Assembly: GCA_900540595.1 (NCBI GenBank)
Contig: UQGL01000043.1
Span: 1-15,502, forward strand
From: an uncultured Oscillospiraceae bacterium
Lineage (GTDB): Bacteria; Bacillota; Clostridia; Oscillospirales; Ruminococcaceae
Reading direction: 5' to 3'
Length of the DNA: 15,502 bases
Below the pieces are notes generated by a model. The model made no database searches and was not told where the DNA came from. It was given only the letters and a program-made list of their open reading frames with translations. How positions within the stretch are numbered: the stretch's first letter is position 1; every line of letters begins with the position of its first letter. The position numbers were made by a program, and so were the translations under genes. Positions 1-7,707 of this stretch are shown one piece after another.

Positions 1-126
1 GCCGTGCCGCAGCCGCCGGAGCGGTGCTTAAGCCGTCAGGCGGGAATTGTGCGGTGTTGCCCTAAACAAATATGCGCCCGCAGCCCCGATGATGCCGGTT
101 TTTACCGTTTTTTACCCGCGCAAAAT

Positions 127-156
127 TTGACAGGAATTGGCAGGAAATGATATATT
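127..156 (+). promoter_or_regulatory. Sigma-A-type promoter of the GGDEF/HD-GYP gene
   Basis: A perfect -35 hexamer TTGACA (127-132) is followed after 18 bp by TATATT (151-156), within an AT-rich stretch that stands out from the GC-rich surroundings. The start codon at 201 lies about 40 nt downstream of the expected transcription start, and a ribosome site AAAGG (186-190) fits between. Bases 1-126 show no gene, RNA or repeat that I can support. Confidence 0.65.
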
Positions 157-200
157 AGATATATATATAACATTTTTTAGGACACAAAGGCGGCGAGGCT

Positions 201-2120
201 ATGACCAGACACGAGGTCGAAAAGGAAATGATGCAATACCGCGCGATTTTTCCAATCGTGCGGCTGCTGGACGCTGGGCAGGTGTGCGGCAACGCCCCGG
301 TGGGGGGGCATTGCCCCTGCCATGAATTCTGGCACAAGGACAACCCCTGCCAGAACTGCATCTCCCGCCAGGTGATGGAGGATCATACCCAGCGCACCAA
401 GCTGGAATATATGGGCCGCGATCTGTATCAGGTCACAGCGGTCTACCGCGAGGTGGACGGCGCACCCTGCGTGCTGGAGCTGATCCAGCCGCTGGACTGC
501 GACAATCTCATCGACCCCGAAAACAGCGACCGGCTGATGAGCAGCGTGTCCGGCTACCACATCAAGCTCTACCACGATGCCCTGACCAGCTGCTATAACC
601 GCCGCTATTATGAGGATGTCATCAAAAACCGGAGCGAGCCGGCCGGCGTGGCCGTGCTGGACCTTGACGATTTCAAGCTGTACAACGACACCTACGGCCA
701 TCAGGCCGGCGATGCAGCCCTGCGCACCGCCGTGGAGGTCGTGCGCGGCTGCATCCGCAAAAGCGACCACCTGATCCGCTACGGCGGCGATGAGTTTTTG
801 CTCGTGCTGCCCGGCATTGCACAGGCGGCGTTTGTTGCCAAGCTGGAGCGCATCCGCCAGCAGCTGCACACCGCCGTTGTACCCGGCTACACCCGGCTGC
901 AGATCTCGACCAGCATCGGCGGCGTGATGAGCCGCCCGGGCGAGAGCTGCGAGCAGGCGGTCTCCCGCGCGGTCCGGCTGATGTATCAGGCCAAGAACCA
1001 CAAAAACACCGTTGTGACCGAGGACACCGCCGGCACCGCCGCCCCCTCGGCCGCCGGGCGGGACCGGCAGGCCCGCCAGAATATCCTGATCGTAGACGAT
1101 TCCGAGATGAACCGCGCGATTCTGGCCGAGATCCTCGGCAGTGATTACAATATACTGGAGGCCTCCAACGGGCAGGAATGTCTGACGATGCTGGACCAGT
1201 ACGACACCGCCATTGCGCTGATCCTGCTGGACATCGTCATGCCGGTGATGGACGGCTTTGAGGTCCTGAACACGATGAACCGCAACCACCGGATCGAGGA
1301 CATCCCGGTCATCATGATCTCAAGCGAGGACGCCGACACCGTTGTGCGCCGCGCCTACGAACTGGGCGTCTCCGACTATGTGAGCCGCCCCTTTGACGCG
1401 GGGGTCGTCTACCGGCGCGTCTTTAACACGATCAAGCTCTACGCCAAGCAGCGGCGGCTCATCTCGCTGGTGACGAGCCAGATCCGTGAAAAAGAGAAAA
1501 ACACCCAGATGCTGATCTCGATCCTGAGCGAGGCGGTCGAGTTCCGCAACGGCGAGAGCGGTGCCCATGTGCTGCACATCGGCACGCTGACCCGGCACCT
1601 GCTGGAGCAGCTGACCCAAAAGACCGACCAGTACGCCCTGACGCCCGAACAGCAGGAGCTGATCGTCATGGCGTCGTCGCTGCACGACATCGGCAAGATC
1701 GCAATCGACGATGCGATCCTGAACAAGCCCGGGCGGCTGACCCGCGAGGAGTTCGACATCATGAAGCGGCACACCACGATCGGCGCGGCGATGCTGGACC
1801 AGCTGCACCGCTACCGCAGCGAGCCGCTGGTGCGCACCGCCCATGAGATCTGCCGCTGGCACCATGAGCGGTGGGACGGCCGCGGCTACCCCGATGGGCT
1901 GAGCGGCGACCAGATCCCGATCTCGGCGCAGGTGGTGGCGATGGCCGATGTCTACGATGCCCTTGTGAGCAAGCGCGTCTACAAGGACGCCTACGCGCCC
2001 GATGTGGCGGTGCAGATGATCCTGCACGGCGACTGCGGGGCCTTCAATCCCCTGCTGCTGGACTGCCTGACCGACCTGCAGGACACCTTCAAAGCCGAGC
2101 TTGCCGCCCCCGAGGCGTGA
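201..2120 (+). CDS. Bifunctional c-di-GMP protein: Cys-rich sensor, GGDEF, receiver, HD-GYP
   Basis: This 639-aa protein probably both makes and degrades the second messenger c-di-GMP in the cytoplasm; no membrane segment is visible. Residues 1-120 look like a PAS-type sensor with a cysteine cluster (C29, C38, C40, C50, C53). The GGDEF cyclase (about 125-275) has an intact GGDEF at 195-199 and a product-inhibition I-site RKSD at 186-189. A receiver domain (about 293-412) has acidic residues D299/D300 and phospho-acceptor D344, but the usual conserved lysine is R396. The HD-GYP phosphodiesterase (about 430-630) has H495-D496, H554-H555-E556 and GYP at 562-564. Both catalytic signatures look intact, so the net activity cannot be read from sequence. 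The ATG start is supported by AAAGG at 186-190. The downstream neighbour is an exopolysaccharide-type sugar transferase with its own promoter, which suggests but does not prove a link to surface polysaccharide control. Confidence 0.93.
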   Translation: MTRHEVEKEMMQYRAIFPIVRLLDAGQVCGNAPVGGHCPCHEFWHKDNPCQNCISRQVMEDHTQRTKLEYMGRDLYQVTAVYREVDGAPCVLELIQPLDCDNLIDPENSDRLMSSVSGYHIKLYHDALTSCYNRRYYEDVIKNRSEPAGVAVLDLDDFKLYNDTYGHQAGDAALRTAVEVVRGCIRKSDHLIRYGGDEFLLVLPGIAQAAFVAKLERIRQQLHTAVVPGYTRLQISTSIGGVMSRPGESCEQAVSRAVRLMYQAKNHKNTVVTEDTAGTAAPSAAGRDRQARQNILIVDDSEMNRAILAEILGSDYNILEASNGQECLTMLDQYDTAIALILLDIVMPVMDGFEVLNTMNRNHRIEDIPVIMISSEDADTVVRRAYELGVSDYVSRPFDAGVVYRRVFNTIKLYAKQRRLISLVTSQIREKEKNTQMLISILSEAVEFRNGESGAHVLHIGTLTRHLLEQLTQKTDQYALTPEQQELIVMASSLHDIGKIAIDDAILNKPGRLTREEFDIMKRHTTIGAAMLDQLHRYRSEPLVRTAHEICRWHHERWDGRGYPDGLSGDQIPISAQVVAMADVYDALVSKRVYKDAYAPDVAVQMILHGDCGAFNPLLLDCLTDLQDTFKAELAAPEA

Positions 2121-2123
2121 TAC

Positions 2124-2150
2124 CGTCCGCTTGCGGGCGATTTTCCTGTT
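2124..2150 (+). terminator. Weak possible terminator after the c-di-GMP gene
   Basis: Four bases after the stop codon, a GC-rich self-complementary stretch (2124-2139, about 6 bp of stem with one G-T pair and a very tight loop) is followed by TTTT at 2141-2144. The stem is short and the T-run is interrupted, so this is a marginal intrinsic terminator. Confidence 0.3.
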
Positions 2151-2270
2151 ACTTTGCAACCAGTTTTCAAAAATTCCGTTGTGAAGCTACCATTTTGCTG
2201 CCTGTGCGCGGGCTTGGATTGGGAATTATGCCGAAAATCGCCGTTTTCTGCCGCAGGGTGCCGCTTCCGG

Positions 2271-2299
2271 TTGAAGAGCGGCGCTTGATGTGGTAAAAT
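2271..2299 (+). promoter_or_regulatory. Promoter of the sugar transferase gene
   Basis: TTGAAG (2271-2276) is separated by exactly 17 bp from TAAAAT (2294-2299), a good sigma-A match. It lies 55 nt upstream of the first ATG of the sugar transferase frame (2354) and about 90 nt upstream of the TTG alternative at 2390. This suggests the transferase is transcribed separately from the c-di-GMP gene. Confidence 0.6.
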
Positions 2300-2353
2300 T
2301 GTACATGATTTATACGCTGGAACGGACAGCCGCAGACCGGCTGCCCTGCTTAT

Positions 2354-3847
2354 ATGATTTTGTACAGAAAGAATGAGAGGAATTTGGAGTTGCACGTCAT
2401 TACAAAACGCGAAAAGATGCAGTACGCCTATGTGTTCCTGACGGACCTGCTGGCCCTGGCGGTCAGTATTCTGCTGTCCTGGCTGATCACTGACGGACTG
2501 TTCAATGTGCTGGTGCCCTACACCGCACGGGACTGGATGCAGACGCTCTGCACGCTGGTACTGGCCTTTGTCGCGACCTTTTTCTGCTTTGACCAGACCG
2601 AGAACATTGTCACCCGCCGCCCCGGCGCCGAGATAAAGCTCTCGCTCAAATTCAACCTGATGCTCTGCGTCATCTACTCGGCCCTGATGCTGCTGACCAA
2701 GGCAACGATGCTCGACTCCCGCTATTTTGCGGTGACGGTGCCGCTCATCAACGCTTTGCTGCTGCCGCTCGCGCACGGTGCGCTCAAGCGGCTGCTGCTC
2801 CATTTCCAGCGCAGCTGGGGCATGGAGAGTCTGGTCGGCATCGTGACGACCACCGACCGCGCCGACCGCCTCATCAATGAGATCGGCAAGGACTGGTCCC
2901 GCCGCATTGTCGGCGTGGCGCTGCTGGAGGCCACGCACGAGATCGTCGGCACCGAGATCGACGGCATTGCGGTGAAGGCGAACTTTACCGATTTTATGGA
3001 CTGGATCCGGCGCGAGGCGCTGGACGAGGTCTATGTCGATGTGCCGATGGACAGTGGCGAGAGCTTCATCCCCTATCTGGAGGAGATGGAGAGCATGGGC
3101 CTGACCGTGCATTTCTGCCTGCCGCTGCTTGACCGGATCGAGGAGGCCTGCTGCGATGAGACGAGCGCCGCGCGGCTGAGCCGCACGCTGGGCCGCTGCG
3201 CGGGGGGCAGCATCGTGACAATGGGCACCGTGGAGCTGAAGCTGCGCGACCAGATTGCCAAGCGGTGCATGGACATCGTGGGCGGTCTGGTGGGCTGCAT
3301 CCTCAGCATCCCGATCATTGCGATCGTGGCGATTCCCCTCAAGATCGAAAGCCCCGGCCCGCTCTTCTTCAAACAGAAGCGCGTGGGCCGCAACGGACGG
3401 TACTTCTACATCCACAAGCTGCGCAGCATGTACATGGACGCCGAGGAGCGCAAAAAGGAGCTGATGGCCCAGAACGAGATGAACGGCCTGATGTTCAAGA
3501 TGGAGGACGACCCCCGCGTGACCAAGGTGGGCAAATTCATCCGCAAGACGAGCATTGACGAGCTGCCGCAGTTTTTTGATGTACTGCGCGGCGATATGAG
3601 CCTTGTGGGCACCCGCCCGCCGACAGTGGACGAGTACAAACAGTACGAGAGCCACCACAAGCGCCGCCTGTCGATGAAGCCGGGCATCACCGGCCTGTGG
3701 CAGGTCAGCGGCCGCAGCAACATCGAGGACTTTGAGGAGGTCGTCAAGCTGGATGTGACCTACATCGACAACTGGTCGCTCTGGAATGACATCAAGATTT
3801 TGTTCAAGACCGTGTATGTAGTCTTCGCCGGACGCGGGGCGAAATAA
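2354..3847 (+). CDS. Polyprenyl-phosphate sugar-1-phosphate transferase (bacterial sugar transferase family)
   Basis: This is a membrane initiating transferase that would move a sugar phosphate from a nucleotide sugar onto undecaprenyl phosphate, the first lipid-linked step of exopolysaccharide or capsule synthesis. The 497-aa product has the WbaP/CpsE-type layout. There are four or five N-terminal membrane segments (about 24-145), a Rossmann-like middle region (about 150-270), a hydrophobic segment (about 312-335), and the catalytic C-terminal domain. The catalytic domain shows PLFFKQKRVG, KLRSM, the DE dyad D402-E403 within SIDELPQ, SLVGTRPP and GITGLWQVSGR. The start is uncertain. The ATG at 2354 has no ribosome site, whereas TTG at 2390 (codon 13) follows GAGAGG (2375-2380) at a good 9-nt spacing and would give 485 aa. 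The sugar cannot be predicted, and no other polysaccharide genes are in the window. Confidence 0.9.
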   Translation: MILYRKNERNLELHVITKREKMQYAYVFLTDLLALAVSILLSWLITDGLFNVLVPYTARDWMQTLCTLVLAFVATFFCFDQTENIVTRRPGAEIKLSLKFNLMLCVIYSALMLLTKATMLDSRYFAVTVPLINALLLPLAHGALKRLLLHFQRSWGMESLVGIVTTTDRADRLINEIGKDWSRRIVGVALLEATHEIVGTEIDGIAVKANFTDFMDWIRREALDEVYVDVPMDSGESFIPYLEEMESMGLTVHFCLPLLDRIEEACCDETSAARLSRTLGRCAGGSIVTMGTVELKLRDQIAKRCMDIVGGLVGCILSIPIIAIVAIPLKIESPGPLFFKQKRVGRNGRYFYIHKLRSMYMDAEERKKELMAQNEMNGLMFKMEDDPRVTKVGKFIRKTSIDELPQFFDVLRGDMSLVGTRPPTVDEYKQYESHHKRRLSMKPGITGLWQVSGRSNIEDFEEVVKLDVTYIDNWSLWNDIKILFKTVYVVFAGRGAK

Positions 3848-3855
3848 ATAAAGCA

Positions 3856-3890
3856 GGGAGCCGCCCGACAAGTGGGCGGTTCCCATTTTT
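3856..3890 (+). terminator. Strong intrinsic terminator of the sugar transferase gene
   Basis: An 11-bp GC-rich stem (left arm GGGAGCCGCCC, right arm GGGCGGTTCCC, one G-T pair) with a 7-nt loop is followed by A and then TTTTT (3886-3890). It begins 8 nt after the transferase stop codon. Confidence 0.9.
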
Positions 3891-3910
3891 GTATATCTAC
3901 CGGGAAACGA

Positions 3911-4042
3911 GCAAAGCCCCTCCGGTCATCGCTTCGCTCGACCCCCCCACTTTGTGGGGAGGCTTTTGCGGCCAAAGGCCGCCGAAAAGGCTCCTCGCTT
4001 TGCGGGGAGCTGGCCGAGCCTGCGAGGCCTGAGGGGCTTTGC
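3911..4042. repeat. Composite intergenic inverted-repeat element
   Basis: The element has perfect 12-bp terminal inverted repeats, GCAAAGCCCCTC (3911-3922) and GAGGGGCTTTGC (4031-4042). Between them lie several internal hairpins: CCCCAC/GTGGGG, a GCGGCC/GGCCGC palindrome and GCTCC/GGAGC. There is no open reading frame of note. It lies between the terminators of two convergent transcription units, in the 302-base gap 3848-4149. I recognise this style of element (ends rich in AAAGCCCCTC, with inner CTCCCC blocks) as typical of Oscillospiraceae genomes, but from memory only. It could be a non-autonomous mobile element, a mosaic of hairpins, or both. Confidence 0.6.
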
Positions 4043-4071
4043 AGCGCGGCCTTGATTTCGCACCTTCCACG

Positions 4072-4109
4072 CCAAAACGGGGTCTGCTTTGCGGCAGGCC
4101 CCGTTTTGG
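4072..4109 (-). terminator. Terminator of the pst-phoU operon (bidirectional in form)
   Basis: The arms CCAAAACGGGG (4072-4082) and CCCCGTTTTGG (4099-4109) pair perfectly and continue inward through CTGC/GCAG, giving a stem of about 16 bp. On either strand an A-tract precedes and a T-tract follows the GC core, the usual form of a bidirectional intrinsic terminator. It lies about 40 nt beyond the phoU stop. Confidence 0.75.
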
Positions 4110-4149
4110 TTGGTATAGGAAAATAGAGAATGGCTTTTGGCTGCCCGCG

Positions 4150-4824
4150 TCAGACGATCTTGCGGGCTTTGTGGACGCCGGTCTTTAAGAACTCGACCCA
4201 CTCGGCAATGTTCACGGCGTGGTCGCCGAGGCGCTCCAGATACTTGTCGATCATAAACAGGTCGAGCGCCGTCTCGGCATCATCGGGGTGCGCCGCAATG
4301 TAGGCGGCGATCTCCTTGCTGATGCGGCCGAACATGGCATCGCACTCATCATCGCGGGCAATGACCTGCGCGGCGGTGGACAGATCGACCTGCACATAGG
4401 CCGCGATGGCGTCCTTCACCATATGCAGCGCAATATCGCCCATAGCGTAAAGGTCGTCCAGCACGCCGACGGTGCGCGCGCCCTCCGGGTGGAGGTGCAA
4501 CGTGATCTCGGCAATATCGCTGGCCTGATCGGCGATGCGCTCAATGTCGGTGACCATCTTGAGCGCCGTGGACACCTTGCGCAAATCGCCCGCGACCGGC
4601 TGCTGGCGCAGGAAAAGCGTTAAGCAGCGGTGCTCGATCTCATGCTCGGCCGAGTCGATCTCGCTGTCCCGCGCAATGACGCTGCGCGCCAGCTCAACAT
4701 CACCGGTGCGCAGGGCGGTCATGGCGCTCTCGATCGCGCCGCCCGCCGCATGGCCCATCCGGGCCAGCATCGTGTCCAGCTGCAGCAGCTCGGCATCGTA
4801 CATCTTCCGTACACTTGTACCCAT
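4150..4824 (-). CDS. phoU: Phosphate-specific transport system accessory protein PhoU
   Basis: PhoU is a cytoplasmic helical protein that links the Pst transporter to the PhoR kinase and damps the Pho response when phosphate is plentiful. The 224-aa product shows the two PhoU three-helix repeats, each carrying the metal-binding signature: DIERIADQASDIAE in the first and YLERLGDHAVNIAEW in the second. The ATG at 4824 is preferred over upstream in-frame codons. It follows AAGGAGG at 8-nt spacing, and that ribosome site overlaps the stop codon of pstB (TAAGGAGG), so the two genes are probably translationally coupled. The upstream extension in the same frame (to 4893) runs through the end of pstB and has no ribosome site. 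It is the last gene of the pst operon. Confidence 0.95.
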   Translation of the reverse strand: MGTSVRKMYDAELLQLDTMLARMGHAAGGAIESAMTALRTGDVELARSVIARDSEIDSAEHEIEHRCLTLFLRQQPVAGDLRKVSTALKMVTDIERIADQASDIAEITLHLHPEGARTVGVLDDLYAMGDIALHMVKDAIAAYVQVDLSTAAQVIARDDECDAMFGRISKEIAAYIAAHPDDAETALDLFMIDKYLERLGDHAVNIAEWVEFLKTGVHKARKIV

Positions 4825-4837
4825 GTTGCAATCCTCC

Positions 4838-5590
4838 TTAACCGAAGCGGCCCGAGATATAATCCTCGGTGCGCTTATCCACAGGCGTAGCAAAGACGCG
4901 CTCGGTGGGGCCCATCTCGACCAGTTCGCCCAGCAGGAAGAACGCCGTCTTATCGCTGATACGCGCGGCCTGCTGCATGTTGTGGGTGACCATGACGATC
5001 GTGTAGTTTTCCTTCAGCTCGGTGGCCAGCTCCTCGACCTTGGAGGTCGAGATGGGGTCCAAGGCGCTCGTCGGCTCGTCCATGAGCAGGACCTCCGGCT
5101 CGACAGCCAGCGCGCGCGCAATGCACAGGCGCTGCTGCTGGCCGCCCGACATGCCGAGGGCGCTCTTGTTCAGGCGGTCCTTGACCTCGTCCCAGATGGC
5201 CGCGCCGCGCAGGGATTTTTCAACGATCTCGTCCAGCTGGGCCTTGTTATGGATGCCGTGGGTGCGCGGGCCGTAGGCAATGTTGTCGTAGATCGACATC
5301 GGGAAGGGGTTCGGCTTCTGGAACACCATGCCGACCCGCTTGCGCAGGACATTGACGTCCATCTTGTCCTTGTAGATGTCCACGCCGTCCAGTTTGATGT
5401 CCCCGGAAATGCGGCAGCCCTCGACAAGGTCGTTCATCCGGTTCAGGCTCTTCAAAAAGGTCGATTTGCCGCAGCCGGACGGGCCGATAAAGGCAGTGAT
5501 CTCCTTTTCCGGGATGTCGATGTTGATATTCTTCAGTGCATGGAAGCTGCCATAGTACAAATCCATGCCGCGGACTTCAAATTTGTTCAT
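4838..5590 (-). CDS. pstB: Phosphate ABC transporter ATP-binding protein PstB
   Basis: PstB is the ATPase that powers phosphate import through PstC/PstA on the inner face of the membrane. The 250-aa product has every ABC ATPase motif: Walker [10 protein letters not shown] (36-44), Q-loop Q91, signature MSGGQQQR (147-154, Met replacing the common Leu), Walker B VLLMDE (167-172) with the following PTSALDP, and switch histidine H203. Its length is that of the family. The ATG at 5590 is preceded by AAAGAGG. A 194-nt gap containing palindromic repeats separates it from pstA upstream, whereas phoU follows after only 13 nt. Confidence 0.97.
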   Translation of the reverse strand: MNKFEVRGMDLYYGSFHALKNINIDIPEKEITAFIGPSGCGKSTFLKSLNRMNDLVEGCRISGDIKLDGVDIYKDKMDVNVLRKRVGMVFQKPNPFPMSIYDNIAYGPRTHGIHNKAQLDEIVEKSLRGAAIWDEVKDRLNKSALGMSGGQQQRLCIARALAVEPEVLLMDEPTSALDPISTSKVEELATELKENYTIVMVTHNMQQAARISDKTAFFLLGELVEMGPTERVFATPVDKRTEDYISGRFG

Positions 5591-5648
5591 GAAATGACCT
5601 CTTTGCTGTATCTTTGTTTATAGACTGCATATATGCCTTTGCCGAGCC

Positions 5649-5734
5649 GTAGGGGCCGGACATGTCCGGCCCTCAGCCTTACGGAAGCAGAGCGGTAATG
5701 GGTCTGCCGAGGGCCGGGCATGCCCGGCCCCTAC
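5649..5734. repeat. BIME-like paired palindrome, copy A (pstA-pstB gap)
   Basis: This 86-bp unit has GTAG followed at once by the perfect 20-bp palindrome GGGCCGGACATGTCCGGCCC (5653-5672), a 38-nt spacer, then the perfect palindrome GGGCCGGGCATGCCCGGCCC (5711-5730) followed by CTAC. The two halves are inverted copies of each other, like two REP sequences in a BIME. The unit lies inside the pst operon. Confidence 0.85.
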
Positions 5735-5748
5735 AAGCTGCTGCGTAT

Positions 5749-5778
5749 GTAGGGGGCGGCGTCCTCGACGCCCCGCAG
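5749..5778 (+). repeat. GTAG-footed single hairpin repeat (pstA-pstB gap)
   Basis: GTAG is followed by a hairpin GGCGTC/GACGCC with a bulged C and a further GG/CC pair. It matches 8904-8933 at 29 of 30 positions. It lies 6 nt from the pstA stop codon, so it sits immediately 3' of pstA in the operon transcript. Confidence 0.75.
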
Positions 5779-5784
5779 GCGGCT

Positions 5785-6693
5785 TTACTTCTTCGCCAGC
5801 CTGCCGGCCACAAAGCCGGACAGGCAGTTGATGACCAGCACCAGCACCAGCAGCACCACGGCGGTGCCGTAGGTCTGGCCGATGTAGAGCCCCTCGTTGG
5901 AGAGCAGGTACATGTGTACGGCCAGCGTGCGTGTCGAGCTGAATACGCTCGTGGGTATCTTTGCGACCGAGCTGGCCGTGTAGATCAGCGCGGCAGTCTC
6001 GCCCACGATACGGCCCGTGGCGAGGATAACACCGGACAAAATACCGGGCATGGCGCTGGGCAGCACAATGGTAAACACCGTGCGCAGCTTGCCCGCACCG
6101 AGGCCGAAGCTGCCCTCGCGGTAGGAGTCGGGCACGGCGATGAGCGCCTCCTCGGTCGTGCGCATGATGACGGGCAATACCATGATGGCCAGCGTGAACG
6201 CACCGGCGATCAGCGAGTAGCCCCAGTGCAGCTGGGTGACGAAGAACAGCATACCGAACAGGCCGTAGACGATGGAAGGGATGCCCTGCAGGGTCTCGGT
6301 CGTGACGCGCACGACCTTGACGAGCTTGCTGCCGCGGCGGGCGTACTCGACCAGCCAGATGGCGGCAAAGATGCCGAGCGGCGTGGCGATGAGCAGCGCG
6401 AAGGCGGTCATCAGCACGGTATTGATGAGCGCGGGCGTCAGCGAGACATTCTCGGAGTTATACTCCCATGCGAAAAGCTCGGGCTTGAGGTTGGGGATAC
6501 CCATGACGAGGATGTAGCCGATCAGGAACACCAGCACGGCGGCCGTCAGGAAAGCGGCGATCCGCACCAGCCACCGCAGCGCGGCAGCCTGTGCGCGGGC
6601 GGCGCGGCGGTTCTGCCCGCCGCCGGGCATAAGCGTATGCGGTCTTGCGCAGGTCATATCGGCCGCAGTCTTTGTTGCGGTGATCTCAGGCAT
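5785..6693 (-). CDS. pstA: Phosphate ABC transporter permease PstA
   Basis: PstA is one of the two membrane subunits of the high-affinity phosphate importer. The 302-aa product has an unusually polar N-terminus of about 40 residues, then a first membrane segment (about 41-64), further hydrophobic segments, and the ABC-permease EAA-type loop (EALIAVPDSYREGSFGLGAGK) that docks on PstB. The family sequence GIPSIVYGLFGM is also present. The ATG at 6693 overlaps the end of pstC by 8 nt (ATGCCTGA) and follows an AAAGGGGG ribosome site, indicating translational coupling with pstC. The first part of the N-terminal tail could be removed by choosing Met13 or Met22, but neither has better support. Confidence 0.95.
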   Translation of the reverse strand: MPEITATKTAADMTCARPHTLMPGGGQNRRAARAQAAALRWLVRIAAFLTAAVLVFLIGYILVMGIPNLKPELFAWEYNSENVSLTPALINTVLMTAFALLIATPLGIFAAIWLVEYARRGSKLVKVVRVTTETLQGIPSIVYGLFGMLFFVTQLHWGYSLIAGAFTLAIMVLPVIMRTTEEALIAVPDSYREGSFGLGAGKLRTVFTIVLPSAMPGILSGVILATGRIVGETAALIYTASSVAKIPTSVFSSTRTLAVHMYLLSNEGLYIGQTYGTAVVLLVLVLVINCLSGFVAGRLAKK

Positions 6694-7579
6694 GGTCGCC
6701 GCCCCCTTTCACAAGGCTGAAGCAGAGGTTGATGAGCAGGATAAAGACGAACAGCACAACGCCGGTAGCGATCAGCGCCTCGCGGTGGAGGTCGGCGGCG
6801 TAGCCCATCTCGATGACGATGTTGGAGGTCATCGTGCGCAGGCCCTGGAACAGGCCCTTGGGCATCCATGTCTGGTTGCCCGCGACCATGACGACCGCCA
6901 TCGTCTCACCGATGGCGCGGCCGATGCCGAGGATGACCGCCGACAGCACGCCGGACTTGGCGGCGGGCAGCACCGCGCAGAAAACGCTGCGCTCATGGGT
7001 GGCGCCCAGTGCCAGACTGCCCTCATAGTAGCTGTTGGGAACGGCGTCAAGGCTCGTCTTGCTGACCGTGATGATGGTGGGCAGGATCATGATGCCCAGC
7101 AGCACGGCGGCGGTGAAAAGGCTCATGCCCTTGCCGCTTTTGACATGCAGCACCGTCTTGAAGAAAGGGGTCTTGACCATGGCCTGCACAGCCGGCACCA
7201 GCACGATCATGCCGAAGAAGCCGTAGACGACCGACGGAATACCCGCCAGCAGCTGCACCGCCGGCAGCATGACCCGGTTGATGGCCGGGCTGGCAAAGCG
7301 GGACATATAAATGGCGGTCAGCAGGCCGATGGGCACGCCGACGAGGATAGCCCCCGCCGTGACATAGATGCTGCCCAGAATCATCGGCAGGATGCCGAAG
7401 ATGTCGTTGCCGGGCTTCCAAGTGGTGCCCAGCAGGAACTGCATCGGCCCGATCTTGAACAGGGTAGGCACACCGTTCGCAAACAGGAAGATGCAGATCA
7501 GCGCGACCGCCAGAATGGATACACAGGCGCAGAGGGTAAACACCACCTGCATGACGCCTTCTTTTAGCTTGGAGGTCAT
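6686..7579 (-). CDS. pstC: Phosphate ABC transporter permease PstC
   Basis: PstC pairs with PstA to form the phosphate channel in the cytoplasmic membrane. The 297-aa product starts with a short cytoplasmic tail and a first membrane segment (about 10-34). It contains the PstC/PstA hallmark GIPSVVYGFFGM and an EAA-type loop (SLDAVPNSYYEGSLALGATHERS) for contact with PstB. The ATG at 7579 is well placed behind AAAGGAG. A 128-nt gap with paired palindromes separates it from pstS. It overlaps pstA by 8 nt at its 3' end. Confidence 0.96.
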   Translation of the reverse strand: MTSKLKEGVMQVVFTLCACVSILAVALICIFLFANGVPTLFKIGPMQFLLGTTWKPGNDIFGILPMILGSIYVTAGAILVGVPIGLLTAIYMSRFASPAINRVMLPAVQLLAGIPSVVYGFFGMIVLVPAVQAMVKTPFFKTVLHVKSGKGMSLFTAAVLLGIMILPTIITVSKTSLDAVPNSYYEGSLALGATHERSVFCAVLPAAKSGVLSAVILGIGRAIGETMAVVMVAGNQTWMPKGLFQGLRTMTSNIVIEMGYAADLHREALIATGVVLFVFILLINLCFSLVKGGGDHA

Positions 7580-7607
7580 TTCCTATACTCCTTTGGTTAT
7601 ATGCCAT

Positions 7608-7693
7608 GTAGGGGCCGGACATGTCCGGCCCGCGGCCTTCCCATAACCGCGCGGTCACGGGTACGCTGCGGGCGGGGCATGCCCCGCCCCTAC
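7608..7693. repeat. BIME-like paired palindrome, copy B (pstS-pstC gap)
   Basis: This 86-bp unit has the same architecture and length as copy A. The left palindrome is identical to that of copy A (7612-7631, preceded by GTAG). The right palindrome is GGGCGGGGCATGCCCCGCCC (7670-7689), followed by CTAC. The 38-nt spacer differs but shares short blocks with copy A. It lies between the genes for the binding protein and the first permease. Confidence 0.85.
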
Positions 7694-7707
7694 GGTGCTG
7701 CTATACT

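Noticed and set aside
100..116. Two TTTACC hexamers before the first gene, considered as a Pho box
   Set aside because: The step is 10 bp rather than 11 and the -35/-10 promoter downstream is good on its own.
312..323. c-type heme motif in the Cys-rich N-terminus of the c-di-GMP enzyme
   Set aside because: The sequence is CPCH (CxCH), not CxxCH, and the protein has no signal peptide for export.
1991..3886. Very long open frame on the minus strand, opposite the c-di-GMP and sugar transferase genes (another lies at 177-1289)
   Set aside because: It is His/Ala/Gln/Leu-rich without any domain, spans two real genes and the gap between them, and is the expected antisense shadow of GC-rich codon use.
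4825..4893. N-terminal extension of PhoU upstream of Met at 4824
   Set aside because: It lies over the end of pstB, has no ribosome site, and family members start at the Met with the AAGGAGG site.
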